From Orlajensenia stereocauli (GTDB lineage Bacteria > Actinomycetota > Actinomycetes > Actinomycetales > Microbacteriaceae): a stretch of DNA of 64,000 bases. The DNA lies in assembly GCF_039548895.1 (NCBI RefSeq), contig NZ_JBCLVG010000001.1. The stretch is one strand, 5' to 3'. Every line of letters begins with the position of its first letter. The stretch's first letter is position 1. Positions 1 through 8,765 of this stretch are shown here, one piece after another. Below the pieces are notes generated by a model, which had not been told where the DNA came from, did no database searches, and saw only the letters and a list, made by a program, of their open reading frames with translations. The translations under genes were made by a program, and so were the position numbers.

Positions 1-322
1 TCGCATCTCGGGAACGGTCCAGCGGACGACGAAGCCGTAAGCGATTGCGGGGAAGCGAGCTATCCGCTGATCCAGGTTGTCAGCCACCCACGGACCCTTG
101 GGACGAAGGGAGAATTGCACGACCGCGACCCTTCCGATGTCGTTTAGGAGGACAGAGATCGTTTGCTGGTCAGGGGGGTCTGCGATGCCGTTCTGCGGTC
201 GAGTGGAGACCTCGTGAGGGCACAGGCCAGCCCCTCCCTCCTGCCGGCGGGGGCAGGTGACGGGGTGGTGGGAGCAAGCGCGTACTTGACGGCTCCCCGA
301 AATCCGCGCAGGATTTGCGTCC
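1..322. other. No supportable gene
   Basis: I see no reading frame here with recognisable protein character on either strand; the open frames are overlapping products of high G+C. The last bases form the leader of the methyltransferase gene, with an AGGAT just upstream of its ATG. The tail of a gene lying outside the window could be present but I cannot recognise it. Confidence 0.4.
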
Positions 323-1174
323 ATGGGCGAGTTGCACGAGGAAATGCTTCGTCACTACGAGCCGGGCGGACTTCTGCCGCGAATCGTGGCGGGGTTGCAA
401 GCTCTCGGCAAGGACCTGGACTCGGTCACGTACGAAGATCTCGCGCCGGCCGACGAGTTTCACTCCGCGGGACGTTCGGCCACGCGCGCATTGGTGGAGC
501 TTGCAAAGATTCCGCCAGGATCGCGAGTGCTCGACGTGGGCAGCGGGTTGGGCGGCCCGGCGCGTTACCTCGCCGCAACTTTGGGTTGCGACGTGACAGG
601 CATCGATCTCTCGCCTGAATTCTGCGGGGTCGCCAACGCCCTTTCTCGGATGACGCGGTTGTCCGATCGCACCCGCTTTCAGGCGGGTGATGCCCTGGAG
701 CTTCCGTTCGCCGCGTCCAGCTTCGACGTGGTGTGGACGATACAAATGCAGATGAACATCCGGGACAAGCGCCGCCTGTATTCCGGAATCGCCCGGGTAC
801 TCAGGCCGGGCGGGCTGTTCGTCTGCCAGGAAATCTGCGCGGGGAACGGCGAGCCGATCGAGCTTCCGGTCCCATGGGCGAGCCGCCCCAACCAGAGCCA
901 TCTGGCCGATGCGGAATCCCTCCGCGGGTTGATCCGCGGTGCAGGTCTCCTGGAGCGCACCTGGCGCGACATTACCGCCGACATCGTGGCGGCGCGCAAG
1001 GCACAGCAGGCGAAGGCGCAAGCGTCGGGTGCGAGCGGCTCCAGCGCCCCTCCTCCGCTTGGAATGCATCTCGTGCTGGGAGAACAGGCAGCCGTCAAGA
1101 TGAGTAACTCCGGGCGCAACACCGACGCCGGGCGCACGGTGTTCATCCAGGGCGTATTCGACAAGCCTGGCTAG
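323..1174 (+). CDS. Class I SAM-dependent methyltransferase
   Basis: A 283-residue methyltransferase of the Methyltransf_11/25 type. The SAM-binding motif I is DVGSGLGG (residues 71-78), followed by the acidic residue at the end of strand 2 (GIDLS, D95), and the usual LRPGG turn lies near residue 155. A helical cap (residues 1-60) precedes the Rossmann core, as in enzymes methylating small amines or lipids; the substrate cannot be named. The C-terminal third has a low-complexity Ala/Ser/Gln/Pro stretch. It stands alone, with no operon partner. The start is the ATG preceded by AGGAT. A cytosolic location is expected because there is no signal or membrane segment. Confidence 0.85.
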   Translation: MGELHEEMLRHYEPGGLLPRIVAGLQALGKDLDSVTYEDLAPADEFHSAGRSATRALVELAKIPPGSRVLDVGSGLGGPARYLAATLGCDVTGIDLSPEFCGVANALSRMTRLSDRTRFQAGDALELPFAASSFDVVWTIQMQMNIRDKRRLYSGIARVLRPGGLFVCQEICAGNGEPIELPVPWASRPNQSHLADAESLRGLIRGAGLLERTWRDITADIVAARKAQQAKAQASGASGSSAPPPLGMHLVLGEQAAVKMSNSGRNTDAGRTVFIQGVFDKPG

Positions 1175-1287
1175 TGGTCCGATCCGCTGATCCCGCTGGA
1201 AAACTCTGTCGAAAGCACGGGCGCGGCGAATCTCCATTGATCGTCCGGTCAAAGGGCACATTCGGCCACGACGACCGAAATTCGCCC

Positions 1288-1314
1288 GCTGAGGGATCCG
1301 CTTGCGGATGTCCG
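1288..1314 (+). repeat. Dispersed intergenic repeat, copy 1
   Basis: Contains GGATCCGCTTGCGGA followed by TGTCCG and preceded by GCTGAG. Near-identical segments recur at 4641-4675 (inverted) and 11007-11050, with diverged copies near 13310, 20569 and 21583. This copy lies in the 312-base gap between two convergent genes, in which I see no gene. Confidence 0.7.
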
Positions 1315-1420
1315 TAGAAGGACCGCCTTCCGGCGCTGCCGAGGCATGTTCTAGAACAGGGGGTGCATGTTCTCCACCGGGCATCATCGTTGCTCGGTAC
1401 GGTTCAACTCCCCTGATCGG

Positions 1421-1441
1421 GGCGCTTCGACAAGCTCAGCG
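1421..1441. repeat. Short CTTCGACAAGCTCAG element
   Basis: The sequence CTTCGACAAGCTCAG sits just downstream of the 3' end of the minus-strand flavoprotein gene. From general knowledge, this word and its complement (CTGAGCTTGTCGAAG) recur between genes in many Microbacteriaceae and related actinobacteria, often near 3' ends. Only one copy was noticed here, so the call rests on that recollection. Confidence 0.4.
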
Positions 1442-1486
1442 GCCGGGGACGACCAGGCAGTCGGGCTGACTGGCGACCGCGACGGG

Positions 1487-2740
1487 TCAAGCGCGCAGGC
1501 GCGCGAGGCGTGGCGCGTCGGGCGCGAGGCGCGCGGCGACGGCGACCGCCGACAGGATCGCGCTCTCGTGCGAATCGGCGTCGGCGGTGTACAGCCCTGC
1601 CAGCGACACGCCGTGCGCGCCCTGCAACGGGCGCAGCCGCCGCTGCGCGTCGAAGTACGCGGTGTCGATGAGCCCGTGCCGATAGGTCGCGGTCGCGTAC
1701 AGCGGCTGCGGCAGTTCGTCGTCGAACGTCACCCAGCTCTTGAAGATGGGCATTCCGCGCGCAGGGCTCCACACCGACAGCGAGCTGTGCGCCCCGTCTG
1801 TGCGCACGTTCACGACCGACCACGCAGTCTCGTCGCGGGGCATGAGCCGCCGGTCACCGTGGATCGCGATGGTCGTGTCGAAGTATCCGAAGCGCGCCAG
1901 TTGCTCGCGGGTTTCGGACAGCTCCGGCAGCGGCGAGAGCAGGTCAAGCGCGGTGCGGGCATCGCAGGCCAGCACGACATGATCGAAGGGATGCCGCACA
2001 CCTGCCGCCTCGACGAGTAATGAGCCGTCGGCATCCCGAGTGATGGAATCGACCGGCGCACCGGGGCACAGCTGCGCGCGCTCAAGCGAGGAGACGAGGG
2101 CGTCGACGTAGACCCGGAGGCCGCCGGGAACCTCGCTCTGCTCCGGCGGCGCGAAACCTTTCGGCAGATTCGCGCCCAGGTAGTACAGCGCGTTGTATGC
2201 AGCGAACCGGCGGAAATCGGCGAGGTCGACGCACCAGAATGCGAGCAGCAGCGGGAACAGGAAGTCATCGACGAACGACTTCGGCAGCCGGCAGAGCTCG
2301 ACATAATCGGCGATCGTGATCGTCGTGTCATGCTCGGCGAGGAACGCGGGGATGCCCGACAGGAACGCCCGGAAGCGCAGCAGATGCATGATAGCGCGCG
2401 GTGTCAGCGACGCCCACACCGGGCGGCCGCTGTTCAGCGGCGGCATCACGACCGGTCGGCTGCCGTCGCCGCGAGCGACGGTGAGCGTCGCCGGATACGT
2501 GGTGCGCGGCACGTCGAGCGCGTCGAGCAGTCGGTTGAACGTCGAATACGCGGCGCTCCGCCCGAAGAACTGGAATCCCGCGTCCACGGCGAGAGTCTGC
2601 CCATCGACCTCGATGTCGACGGTGTGGGCGTGACCGCCGAGGCGGTCGTCCTTCTCGAACAGGGTGACGTCGTGATGCTGCTCCAACAGCCAGGCCGTCG
2701 CCAGGCCGGCCGCGCCACCCCCGATGATGCCTATCCGCAT
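1487..2740 (-). CDS. FAD-dependent amine-oxidase-family oxidoreductase
   Basis: A 417-residue flavoprotein. The N-terminus is a dinucleotide-binding motif (IGIIGGGAAGLATAWLL) followed by the FEKDDRLGGHAHT stretch that contacts the FAD ribose and pyrophosphate, and the C-terminal part has the LAGLYTADADSHESA FAD-closing region. This is the NAD(P)-binding/amine oxidase family often found near cyclopropane-fatty-acid synthases and carotenoid-like desaturases; the substrate is unknown. I chose the ATG at 2740 because it starts directly at the Rossmann strand; the frame upstream of it has no protein character. It is a single-gene unit transcribed toward the methyltransferase gene. Confidence 0.85.
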   Translation of the reverse strand: MRIGIIGGGAAGLATAWLLEQHHDVTLFEKDDRLGGHAHTVDIEVDGQTLAVDAGFQFFGRSAAYSTFNRLLDALDVPRTTYPATLTVARGDGSRPVVMPPLNSGRPVWASLTPRAIMHLLRFRAFLSGIPAFLAEHDTTITIADYVELCRLPKSFVDDFLFPLLLAFWCVDLADFRRFAAYNALYYLGANLPKGFAPPEQSEVPGGLRVYVDALVSSLERAQLCPGAPVDSITRDADGSLLVEAAGVRHPFDHVVLACDARTALDLLSPLPELSETREQLARFGYFDTTIAIHGDRRLMPRDETAWSVVNVRTDGAHSSLSVWSPARGMPIFKSWVTFDDELPQPLYATATYRHGLIDTAYFDAQRRLRPLQGAHGVSLAGLYTADADSHESAILSAVAVAARLAPDAPRLARLRA

Positions 2741-3017
2741 GTGTGTGCACCGTTCTCTCTGAGCCGCCGGAGCGATCGGCTGCAAAGCCGTTTCTCAGGT
2801 CGAGGACCAGAGTCCTCCTCGATACGCCGAGGTGCCATCGAAGTCGCAGAAGACCCAGCGATTGGTCCCGAGCCTAACCACGCCAGACCGGGCGTCTTGA
2901 CGCCGACACGATACGCCCCCAAAGCCGGCCGGTCATCGCTGCAGGACTGGCCTATGTCGGACCGCCATTCGCGACCGACCGCTCACCGTTTAAGGATCGT
3001 CATTCGCTCGTCCGCAT

Positions 3018-3941
3018 TCAGCGCTCGAGGCGCGGGGTGGGGATGCCGAGCCGCCGCGCTTCGCGGAGCGTGTCTGCGAGGACGGCGCGCGGTTCGGGCG
3101 CATCCGGGTCCGTGTGCGCCGCGAGGCTCCTCTGAGCGATCGGGATCACCGTCGTCGCCCATCCAGACATCGCCGCAACCAGCCGGGGCAGCCGGTACGG
3201 CAGCATGGCGTTGCGGTGCCGGCTGAGGTCGACACCTCGAGCCATGAGAACGGGCAGCAGCTCACGAGTCGTCAGGAACGCGTCGCGGAACGCTCGACTG
3301 TCACCGATCATGTTCGCCAGCGACCCGCTCCGCACCGCCTGGTCGAACATGCCGGCGTCGGCGATGAAGTGGAGCCAGAGCCAACCTCGCATGTCCTTCT
3401 CCTGCCGAGCCGAGAGGCCTGCCTGCCGGAAGGCCGTGACGACGTCCTGCTCCCTACCCGTGGGTGAGGCTTTCGTTGTGCCGATGATGACGGATGGCAA
3501 CATCGCGCCCCACAGCACGCCGTCCTCCCCGAAGCCACCACCGGCTTGCGGGAAACCGAACACGACCTGCTCGGCCGGAAGTGGCGCCACCGCGGTGAGC
3601 GGCTCCTCCCAGAGATTGCCGAACACCAGCACCGTCGCTGACCCCAGTCGGGGAGCCAGAAATGCGGATGCTTCCGCGAGACGATGGTGCCCGACGCTGA
3701 GCAGGATCAGATCGAAGCCGTCGCTCGGGTCGATGGATTCTCGCAGCGGCGTTCGGAACGACTCACGCACCCGTCGGCCGAATGGCTTGCGGCGCCCGTC
3801 GATCCAGTCCAGTTGCACCTCGTCCCCGTATTCAGCAGCGCGACCCGGGCGCACGTAGAACTCGACGTCGTGCCCGGCAGCGTGAAGCACGCGACCGTAG
3901 ATCGTCGCGATCACACCGCGACCGAACATCAGAATGCGCAC
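3018..3941 (-). CDS. Ketopantoate reductase (ApbA/PanE) family protein
   Basis: A 307-residue NAD(P)-dependent reductase-like protein. The N-terminus RILMFGRGVIATIYG is a GxGxxG-type nucleotide site, and residues to about 160 form the Rossmann domain, followed by the helical ApbA_C-like domain (from about residue 180). The glycine pattern is GRGVIATI rather than the usual GAGAIG, as in paralogues that are not the pantothenate enzyme, so a role in pantothenate synthesis is not claimed. The start is GTG at 3941 with GGAG six bases upstream. The gene is divergent from a TetR gene across two matching palindromes, so it is probably the regulated target. Confidence 0.8.
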   Translation of the reverse strand: MRILMFGRGVIATIYGRVLHAAGHDVEFYVRPGRAAEYGDEVQLDWIDGRRKPFGRRVRESFRTPLRESIDPSDGFDLILLSVGHHRLAEASAFLAPRLGSATVLVFGNLWEEPLTAVAPLPAEQVVFGFPQAGGGFGEDGVLWGAMLPSVIIGTTKASPTGREQDVVTAFRQAGLSARQEKDMRGWLWLHFIADAGMFDQAVRSGSLANMIGDSRAFRDAFLTTRELLPVLMARGVDLSRHRNAMLPYRLPRLVAAMSGWATTVIPIAQRSLAAHTDPDAPEPRAVLADTLREARRLGIPTPRLER

Positions 3942-3962
3942 GGCGGGCTCCGTTCGTAAGAT

Positions 3963-4000
3963 GGAGTCTGTCTCCAGTTCAAGATACGGAGACAGTCTCC
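3963..4000. promoter_or_regulatory. Paired TetR operators between divergent genes
   Basis: Two 13-bp inverted repeats lie 25 bp apart centre to centre: GGAGTCTGTCTCC (3963-3975, one mismatch) and GGAGACAGTCTCC (3988-4000, perfect, central A). They fill the gap between the ketopantoate-reductase-like gene and the TetR gene, where a TetR dimer would control both promoters. The binding protein is inferred from position only. Confidence 0.75.
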
Positions 4001-4024
4001 AGTTGTCAAAACAGAGGTGCTGCC

Positions 4025-4567
4025 GTGGCCGAGGTACGACCGATGCGAGCGGATGCGCGCCGCAACCGGGATGCGATCGTGGCGGCCGCGCGAGATGTCT
4101 TCGATCACGACGAGCAACTGCGCTTCGATGACTTCGCTGCCCGCGCCGGCGTGGGAGTGGGAACCCTCTATCGGCACTTCCCCACACGGGAGGCATTGGC
4201 TGCGGCCGTGTACGAGGGAGAGGTGGCCGCGCTCTGCGATCAGGCCCGCGACCCGGCGCGGTCCGCCGGCGAGGACTTCGACGCGTTCCTGCGCGGGTTC
4301 GTGGAGTACCTGGTTGCGCACGCAGGCCTCGGGCGCACACTCGCCGCTGTCGTGGACCCAGCCGTGCTGTCCGATGGTGGCATCAGACTCGAGAGCACGG
4401 TCGCTGACCTGATGGCTCGGGCAGGCATTCACGTCGCCGACGGTGCTTCGGTGGGAGCTGTGATGATCGTGCTGCACGGCATCGGATCAACAACCGACCG
4501 GCCGCTCTGGGCCTCCGAGTCGCGTGCAGCGGTGGAGCTACTGCTCGCCGGACTGCATCGGGCCTGA
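4025..4567 (+). CDS. TetR/AcrR-family transcriptional regulator
   Basis: A 180-residue repressor. The N-terminal helix-turn-helix is clear (RDAIVAAARDVF, then FAARAGVGVGTLYRHFPTREAL, residues about 13-55) and is followed by an all-helical ligand domain. GTG at 4025 is preceded by GAGG with a seven-base spacer; an in-frame ATG six codons later is an alternative. It is divergently arranged with the ketopantoate-reductase-like gene, with two palindromic sites in the 83-base gap, so autoregulation and repression of the neighbour are likely. The ligand is unknown. Confidence 0.9.
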   Translation: MAEVRPMRADARRNRDAIVAAARDVFDHDEQLRFDDFAARAGVGVGTLYRHFPTREALAAAVYEGEVAALCDQARDPARSAGEDFDAFLRGFVEYLVAHAGLGRTLAAVVDPAVLSDGGIRLESTVADLMARAGIHVADGASVGAVMIVLHGIGSTTDRPLWASESRAAVELLLAGLHRA

Positions 4568-4640
4568 CTGCTCTCGTGGAGGATCATCTCGGTGCGATCG
4601 GACCAGTGGACCCGGTCTGCCACATCCGCCGTAAGCCGGT

Positions 4641-4675
4641 CCGCTAAGGAACGTCCGCAAGCGGATCCCGCTACG
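4641..4675 (-). repeat. Dispersed intergenic repeat, copy 2
   Basis: On the minus strand this reads GGATCCGCTTGCGGACGTTC, flanked by GTAGCG and by TAGCGG. It lies between the end of the TetR gene and the end of the gene at 4694-5260, that is, at a convergent 3' junction. It is the longest single match to the copy at 1288-1314. Confidence 0.75.
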
Positions 4676-4693
4676 GGCCTTGCCATTCGGTGA

Positions 4694-5260
4694 TCAGGGG
4701 GCGGATCGAGCCGCCGCCTCGATCGCGGCAAGCCCTGCGGCTTTGACTGCTGCGAGGTCAGATTCATCCGGTCGTCCTCGTGTACGTCCCCGGAGACGGT
4801 CGACCTGTTGGCAGTGCTCCTGCCACGCGCGCCAGACGCGTTCCACTTCCAGGTCGTGACCGCCGCCCACCCAGTCCAACGCCGCGAGCCCGTCGGACTT
4901 CAGGTCGATGTCAAGATCCTCGGGATCACCCAGTCGGAAAGGAATGTCATTCGCTCGCGCCCATGCGAGCAGCGCGAGGCGCATCGGCCGGAGGTCATTC
5001 CACGATGCGTGAGTTCCACCACGCGCGATCATCACCCCATCCGAGTAGCCGCGCTCCACTCCGAACCGGACGATCATCTGGTCCCGCTGAACGCGGAGCT
5101 CCCAGGCATCCATCTGCTGAGGCCCCCAGAAGACGCGAACAGTTCCGCCCGCATCGATCAGTTGACGAGCGAACCGGGCTGCCACGGCGTCGCGCTGTTC
5201 CAAGTGCTCGAGGAATCGGGGCAGATTGGCGAGGTCAGGGTCCGCATCCGTCATGATCAT
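4694..5260 (-). CDS. Conserved hypothetical protein
   Basis: A 188-residue soluble protein with good coding character. I recognise no catalytic motif. The sequence is rich in Trp, Arg and acidic residues, with an alternating strand-like middle (TVRVFWGPQQMDAWELRV) and helical C-terminal part. There is no signal peptide. Two in-frame ATGs (5260 and 5254) compete and neither has a strong ribosome site. The gene stands alone, convergent with the TetR gene and divergent from a small membrane protein gene. Confidence 0.65.
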   Translation of the reverse strand: MIMTDADPDLANLPRFLEHLEQRDAVAARFARQLIDAGGTVRVFWGPQQMDAWELRVQRDQMIVRFGVERGYSDGVMIARGGTHASWNDLRPMRLALLAWARANDIPFRLGDPEDLDIDLKSDGLAALDWVGGGHDLEVERVWRAWQEHCQQVDRLRGRTRGRPDESDLAAVKAAGLAAIEAAARSAP

Positions 5261-5424
5261 TCACGCTAGTGCGCCTGGCCAGTCATGCCCGGGTGACACG
5301 GTTAGGAGTTCTCCCTGCGTCGGTCGACGATCGCAAAATGATCGTCGAGAAAGCGGCTCGCTTATCGAACGGCAGCCCCGGAAGGCGAACCTTCTCGCGG
5401 CGACCTCGAGCATAAGCTGGCCGA

Positions 5425-5820
5425 GTGAATGCCATGAGGAGCGGCTCCCGGCGATCGGGCCGCCCGATAGCGGTTGGTGTGGTTGTCGTGCTGCTCGGTT
5501 TCCTTGTCGTTGCTGCACAACTCATGCCGGCCAGTTACAAGGGGGCCACCTACAAGTGCCGGGTCGAAGGGCCGAGCTCTCCAGTCGCCGCTATATCCGA
5601 ACGGTCAGACGTCGTGACCGGGTCTCCCGCTCTCTGGCCGATTGGTCGGGCTTGCGAGTGGGATCGAAGCGACGGTGCTGGGACGATCACCACGTACTCC
5701 GGCAGCTGGGCGGGAACGATTGTCGCCCTCGGCCTTCTCGTAAGTGGCATAGCGGTCATCATTGTCGACCTCGGCGGCGCGCTGAAAGCGCCTGAACGCG
5801 TCGGGTCGCTTAGTCACTAG
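5425..5820 (+). CDS. Small two-span membrane protein
   Basis: About 131 residues with an Arg-rich N-terminus (RSGSRRSGRP), one hydrophobic segment at about 15-33 and a second at about 93-116. The loop between them has two cysteines (in YKCR and RACEW) that could pair if the loop is outside the cell. GTG at 5425 and ATG at 5434 are both possible starts. I do not recognise the family. It is a single gene with no clear partner. Confidence 0.6.
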   Translation: MNAMRSGSRRSGRPIAVGVVVVLLGFLVVAAQLMPASYKGATYKCRVEGPSSPVAAISERSDVVTGSPALWPIGRACEWDRSDGAGTITTYSGSWAGTIVALGLLVSGIAVIIVDLGGALKAPERVGSLSH

Positions 5821-5868
5821 GCCATCGTCGAGCGGGAACCTGATGGATCCAACCAAGGCGGTATCTGC

Positions 5869-6075
5869 TCAGCTGAGATGGATGGCCCATGCGATTGCAG
5901 CGGCAGTACCGAGCAGTAGTGTCGCGGGAGCGGCGCTGAAGCGAATGATCTTGCGCTGGCTGAGTGTTCCTTCTTCTAGTGATGCGCGGGACAGCCTGTC
6001 GGGATTTGGCGCTACCGCTTGAAATGCTGGCTCTTCAACCGAGCTTGGCAGTAGGTCTTCGTTGTCCCCAACCAT
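5869..6075 (-). CDS. Small C-tail-anchored hypothetical protein
   Basis: A 68-residue reading frame with an acidic, Pro-containing N-terminal half and a hydrophobic C-terminus (APATLLLGTAAAIAWAI) that looks like a single membrane anchor. The ATG has GAGG very close by. Support is moderate: composition is protein-like, but the family is unknown and no neighbour suggests a function. Confidence 0.45.
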   Translation of the reverse strand: MVGDNEDLLPSSVEEPAFQAVAPNPDRLSRASLEEGTLSQRKIIRFSAAPATLLLGTAAAIAWAIHLS

Positions 6076-6201
6076 GCCTCGAGTCTACGAACTAGGCGCG
6101 CGTTGCCGCCCGACCTTTTGAGAAGTGTCCTGACCTACGGGTTTCCTCCGCAGTCGCAGGAGTGTTGGATCGACTCTTACGGGATCGTCATCTGACGCCG
6201 C

Positions 6202-6369
6202 TCAAGCCTCTGGATGCCGGCTGTGGTCCTCAAGGTCGGGCTCGGCGCGCAGCATGTCAGCGATCTCCTCCTCCGGCCGCGGCGGTATGGTCTCGTCAGC
6301 CTCGAGCTCAGGAACGCTCGGCTCATCAGCAGACGGGATGTGGTGGTCAGGAGTGTTCTCATCAGACAC
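6202..6369 (-). CDS. Small acidic hypothetical protein
   Basis: A 55-residue, strongly acidic protein (many Glu, Asp and Pro) without hydrophobic segments, probably disordered. I chose GTG at 6369 because AAGGA lies seven bases upstream; an ATG seven codons earlier is in frame but lacks a ribosome site. Short acidic proteins like this are frequent beside membrane-protein genes in actinobacteria. No function can be given. Confidence 0.5.
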   Translation of the reverse strand: MSDENTPDHHIPSADEPSVPELEADETIPPRPEEEIADMLRAEPDLEDHSRHPEA

Positions 6370-6558
6370 GGCGAATCCTTCGGTCGGCATCACCGACAGC
6401 GTATGCCGATCCAGTTGGGGGCATCGTCCGCGCCCACAATGCTGATCGTGACCCAGCCCACCGACCACGACTTCCACCGGGGTAGCGCCGACGCTGCGTC
6501 CCGAACGGGGGGAGGGGCTCCGGAAATCAGCTGGGTAGCATCGCGATCGGAGGTGGGC

Positions 6559-6690
6559 ATGCGGCGGACAGCGAGTCGAAGTGTCACGATCATTGAAAAC
6601 TCGTACATCTGGATGACCTTTACCAAGAGCAAGGTCACCGAGCCCATTGTCGACAGCGACGACCTCGACGGGAAGCCGCTGTGGCTTTAG
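6559..6690 (+). CDS. 43-residue hypothetical protein
   Basis: A short gene with a strong ribosome site (GGAGG, five bases before the ATG). The product begins MRRTASRSVTI and ends in an acidic stretch (DSDDLDGKPLWL). Its last codons overlap the GTG start of the next gene by ten bases, so translation of the two is probably coupled. An in-frame GTG two codons earlier overlaps the ribosome site and is less likely. No family recognised. Confidence 0.5.
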   Translation: MRRTASRSVTIIENSYIWMTFTKSKVTEPIVDSDDLDGKPLWL

Positions 6691-7040
6691 TCAGCGCCAA
6701 TCGTGGAGTGCAGGCGGACAAAACCACAGCCGTCCTAACCGTGATGGTTTGGACGGTATCCCTCCCACTGTTGAACATGATTCTGCCGTTCGTCTTTCAA
6801 TTGTGGAACGAACTTTCCGTTGTGTCTTTCTTCGGCGAGATTCCCGGCCCTGCGGAATTCGAGGCGCAGTTGTGGAAGCTTCACGTTGCTCGCGCGCTCT
6901 CTGTCGCCGGCAATCTTCTGATCCTCTGCACAATCGTGACCCTTCACCGGCGAGAGGTTCGCAGGGTGAATCTCTACATCGCCCTTTTGGTGAGCATCGG
7001 GTTCACGGTCTTGTGGTTTTGGGTCAACGGAGGATGGTGA
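6681..7040 (+). CDS. Three-span small membrane protein
   Basis: A 119-residue membrane protein with hydrophobic segments at about residues 17-40, 70-88 and 97-115; the first is rich in Leu, Val and aromatic residues. The start is GTG at 6681, with GGAAG five bases upstream. It overlaps the preceding 43-codon gene, suggesting a two-gene unit. The family is not recognised and no enzymatic motif is visible. Confidence 0.65.
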   Translation: MALVSANRGVQADKTTAVLTVMVWTVSLPLLNMILPFVFQLWNELSVVSFFGEIPGPAEFEAQLWKLHVARALSVAGNLLILCTIVTLHRREVRRVNLYIALLVSIGFTVLWFWVNGGW

Positions 7041-7395
7041 GCCGATCTCCTTGTTCTGGCGTAGGCACTGACCGAGGGATGGCATTGCTCTCAAACCGCC
7101 GCAGGGCGATCGCTCAATGGATGCCAACGCGAGGGCGTGCGGGGCAATGGGCCGCGAAGGAAGTGCGCTCAGAGCTGCGGATCTGGCCACAGAATTAGCC
7201 AGAAGACGAAAGAGAGCGCTCCGGGCAACATCTAGCAGGTAGACCCGCACGGGCCGGCGCTGCGGCCGCATGGGGGTTGCAGGACCCCCGCGATGGGGGG
7301 AGACTCGCACTATCAGGGTTTCTCCCCGACTGGCCCCCGCGCTCACCACGAGCGCCCCTCCCAGTGCACTCCATCCATCCCACTGGAGGCGCACG
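7041..7395. other. Leader region of the haloperoxidase gene
   Basis: This 355-base stretch has no supportable gene. It contains a GC-rich hairpin, GGGGGT-tgcagg-ACCCCC at 7272-7289, about 110 bases before the downstream start codon. The hairpin has no U-tract, so it could be a terminator of the upstream pair or part of a long 5' leader; I cannot tell which. Confidence 0.4.
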
Positions 7396-8676
7396 ATGCG
7401 TATTAGATCCATCAGGGCGCTGACTATCGCGCTCGTCGCGACGGCCGGCCTCCTGGCCCCCGCTTCCGTCGTCACTACGGCCCAAGCCGATCCCCGCACT
7501 GCGGCCGACCCCGCGGTCATCACCGAATGGAACGCGATCGCCGAGCGGACCGTGTTCATAGAGAACCTCACACCCATTCCCACGTCCGGGCTGTACTTCG
7601 GCTTCGTGTCCATCGCGATGTACGACGCCGTCGTGGCGATCGAGGGTGGTTTCGAACCGTACGCAACTCAGCCACGTTCCCATCGACACGCCTCATCAGA
7701 GGCTGCCGCAGCCACAGCCGCGTACATCGTGCTCCGCCACTACTTCCCCTCGTCAGCGGAAAATCTGACGGACGACTATCGTGCTGCCCTCGCCAACTCC
7801 CCGAAGGGCGTCGGGCGACTGCACGGAATCGTGGCGGGCGCTATTGCCGCACTGAATCTCATCCGAGCTCGACAGGACGACGGTCGAGATGCGGCGGTCA
7901 CCCTGGACGTGACGCCAGCTCCGGGAGTCTGGCGCCCAACGCCTCCCGGTCGCGCTCCGATGCTGGCGCCTTGGCTCGGCTTCGTCGACCCGTTGCTGCT
8001 CGAGTCGCCGACGCAATTCCCGCTGCCAGGCCCGGACGCGGTCGATACAGACGCATACGCACAGGACTTCGCCGAGGTGAAGGCCTACGGCGCGAGCGAG
8101 GATTCCGCCCGTACTGAGAAGCAGACCGAGACTGCGCTGTTCTTCAACTACAACGCGGTCCTGCAGTACCGAGTCGGCCTGAGTGACCTCGTGACTCGCG
8201 GCGGATTCGACATCGCCACGAGCGCACGTGCATACGCCCTACTGAGCACCGCCATCGCCGATGCACAAATCGCATGCTGGCGTGCGAAGTACGACTACGC
8301 GTTCTGGCGCCCGGTGACCGCCATCCCGCTGGCCGACACCGACGGCAATGAAGCGACCGAAGCCGATGCGGAGTGGGCCCCACTCGCTGTCACTCCGCCC
8401 TACCCGGACTACCTCAGTGGGCACGCCTGCGTTACCGGTGCCGTGACGGGCACCCTGGGTCACTTGTTCGGTGACGACTCGCTCGACCTGAACCTGTTCT
8501 CCGGCATCACCGGCACGACCAGGCACTACGACACCGTGGAATCGCTCGACGCCGACACTATGAACGCGAGAATCTGGCTCGGCCTCCACTTCCGCAAGGC
8601 GATGACCGACGGAAACGCCCTAGGCCATGCCGTATCAGATTGGAGTTTCGAGCACTACTTCCAGCCCGCAGGCTGA
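7396..8676 (+). CDS. Secreted vanadium-dependent haloperoxidase / PAP2-family protein
   Basis: A 426-residue protein with a Sec signal peptide (basic MRIRSIR, hydrophobic core to about residue 26, AQA cleavage region). It carries the PAP2/vanadium-haloperoxidase active-site pattern: KX6RP (K298, R305, P306), SGH (residues 341-343) and RX5H (R392, H398). In this superfamily the histidine at the last site binds vanadate or accepts phosphate. Whether it oxidises halides or is a phosphatase cannot be decided from the motifs. The ATG at 7396 has GGAGG six bases upstream. The gene is monocistronic and the product is expected outside the membrane. Confidence 0.85.
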   Translation: MRIRSIRALTIALVATAGLLAPASVVTTAQADPRTAADPAVITEWNAIAERTVFIENLTPIPTSGLYFGFVSIAMYDAVVAIEGGFEPYATQPRSHRHASSEAAAATAAYIVLRHYFPSSAENLTDDYRAALANSPKGVGRLHGIVAGAIAALNLIRARQDDGRDAAVTLDVTPAPGVWRPTPPGRAPMLAPWLGFVDPLLLESPTQFPLPGPDAVDTDAYAQDFAEVKAYGASEDSARTEKQTETALFFNYNAVLQYRVGLSDLVTRGGFDIATSARAYALLSTAIADAQIACWRAKYDYAFWRPVTAIPLADTDGNEATEADAEWAPLAVTPPYPDYLSGHACVTGAVTGTLGHLFGDDSLDLNLFSGITGTTRHYDTVESLDADTMNARIWLGLHFRKAMTDGNALGHAVSDWSFEHYFQPAG

Positions 8677-8765
8677 TGAGGTGAACAGACGAGTTCCGGT
8701 CCGTCTTCATGGGCTTGCAAACCGATGAGTGCCCGCTGGGTGATCCGCTGTCAGGCAGCTCCCGA

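Noticed and set aside
170..1387. A 405-codon minus-strand frame over the methyltransferase gene
   Set aside because: The translation is Arg/His/Gly-rich and motif-free, whereas the plus strand encodes a clear SAM-binding protein.
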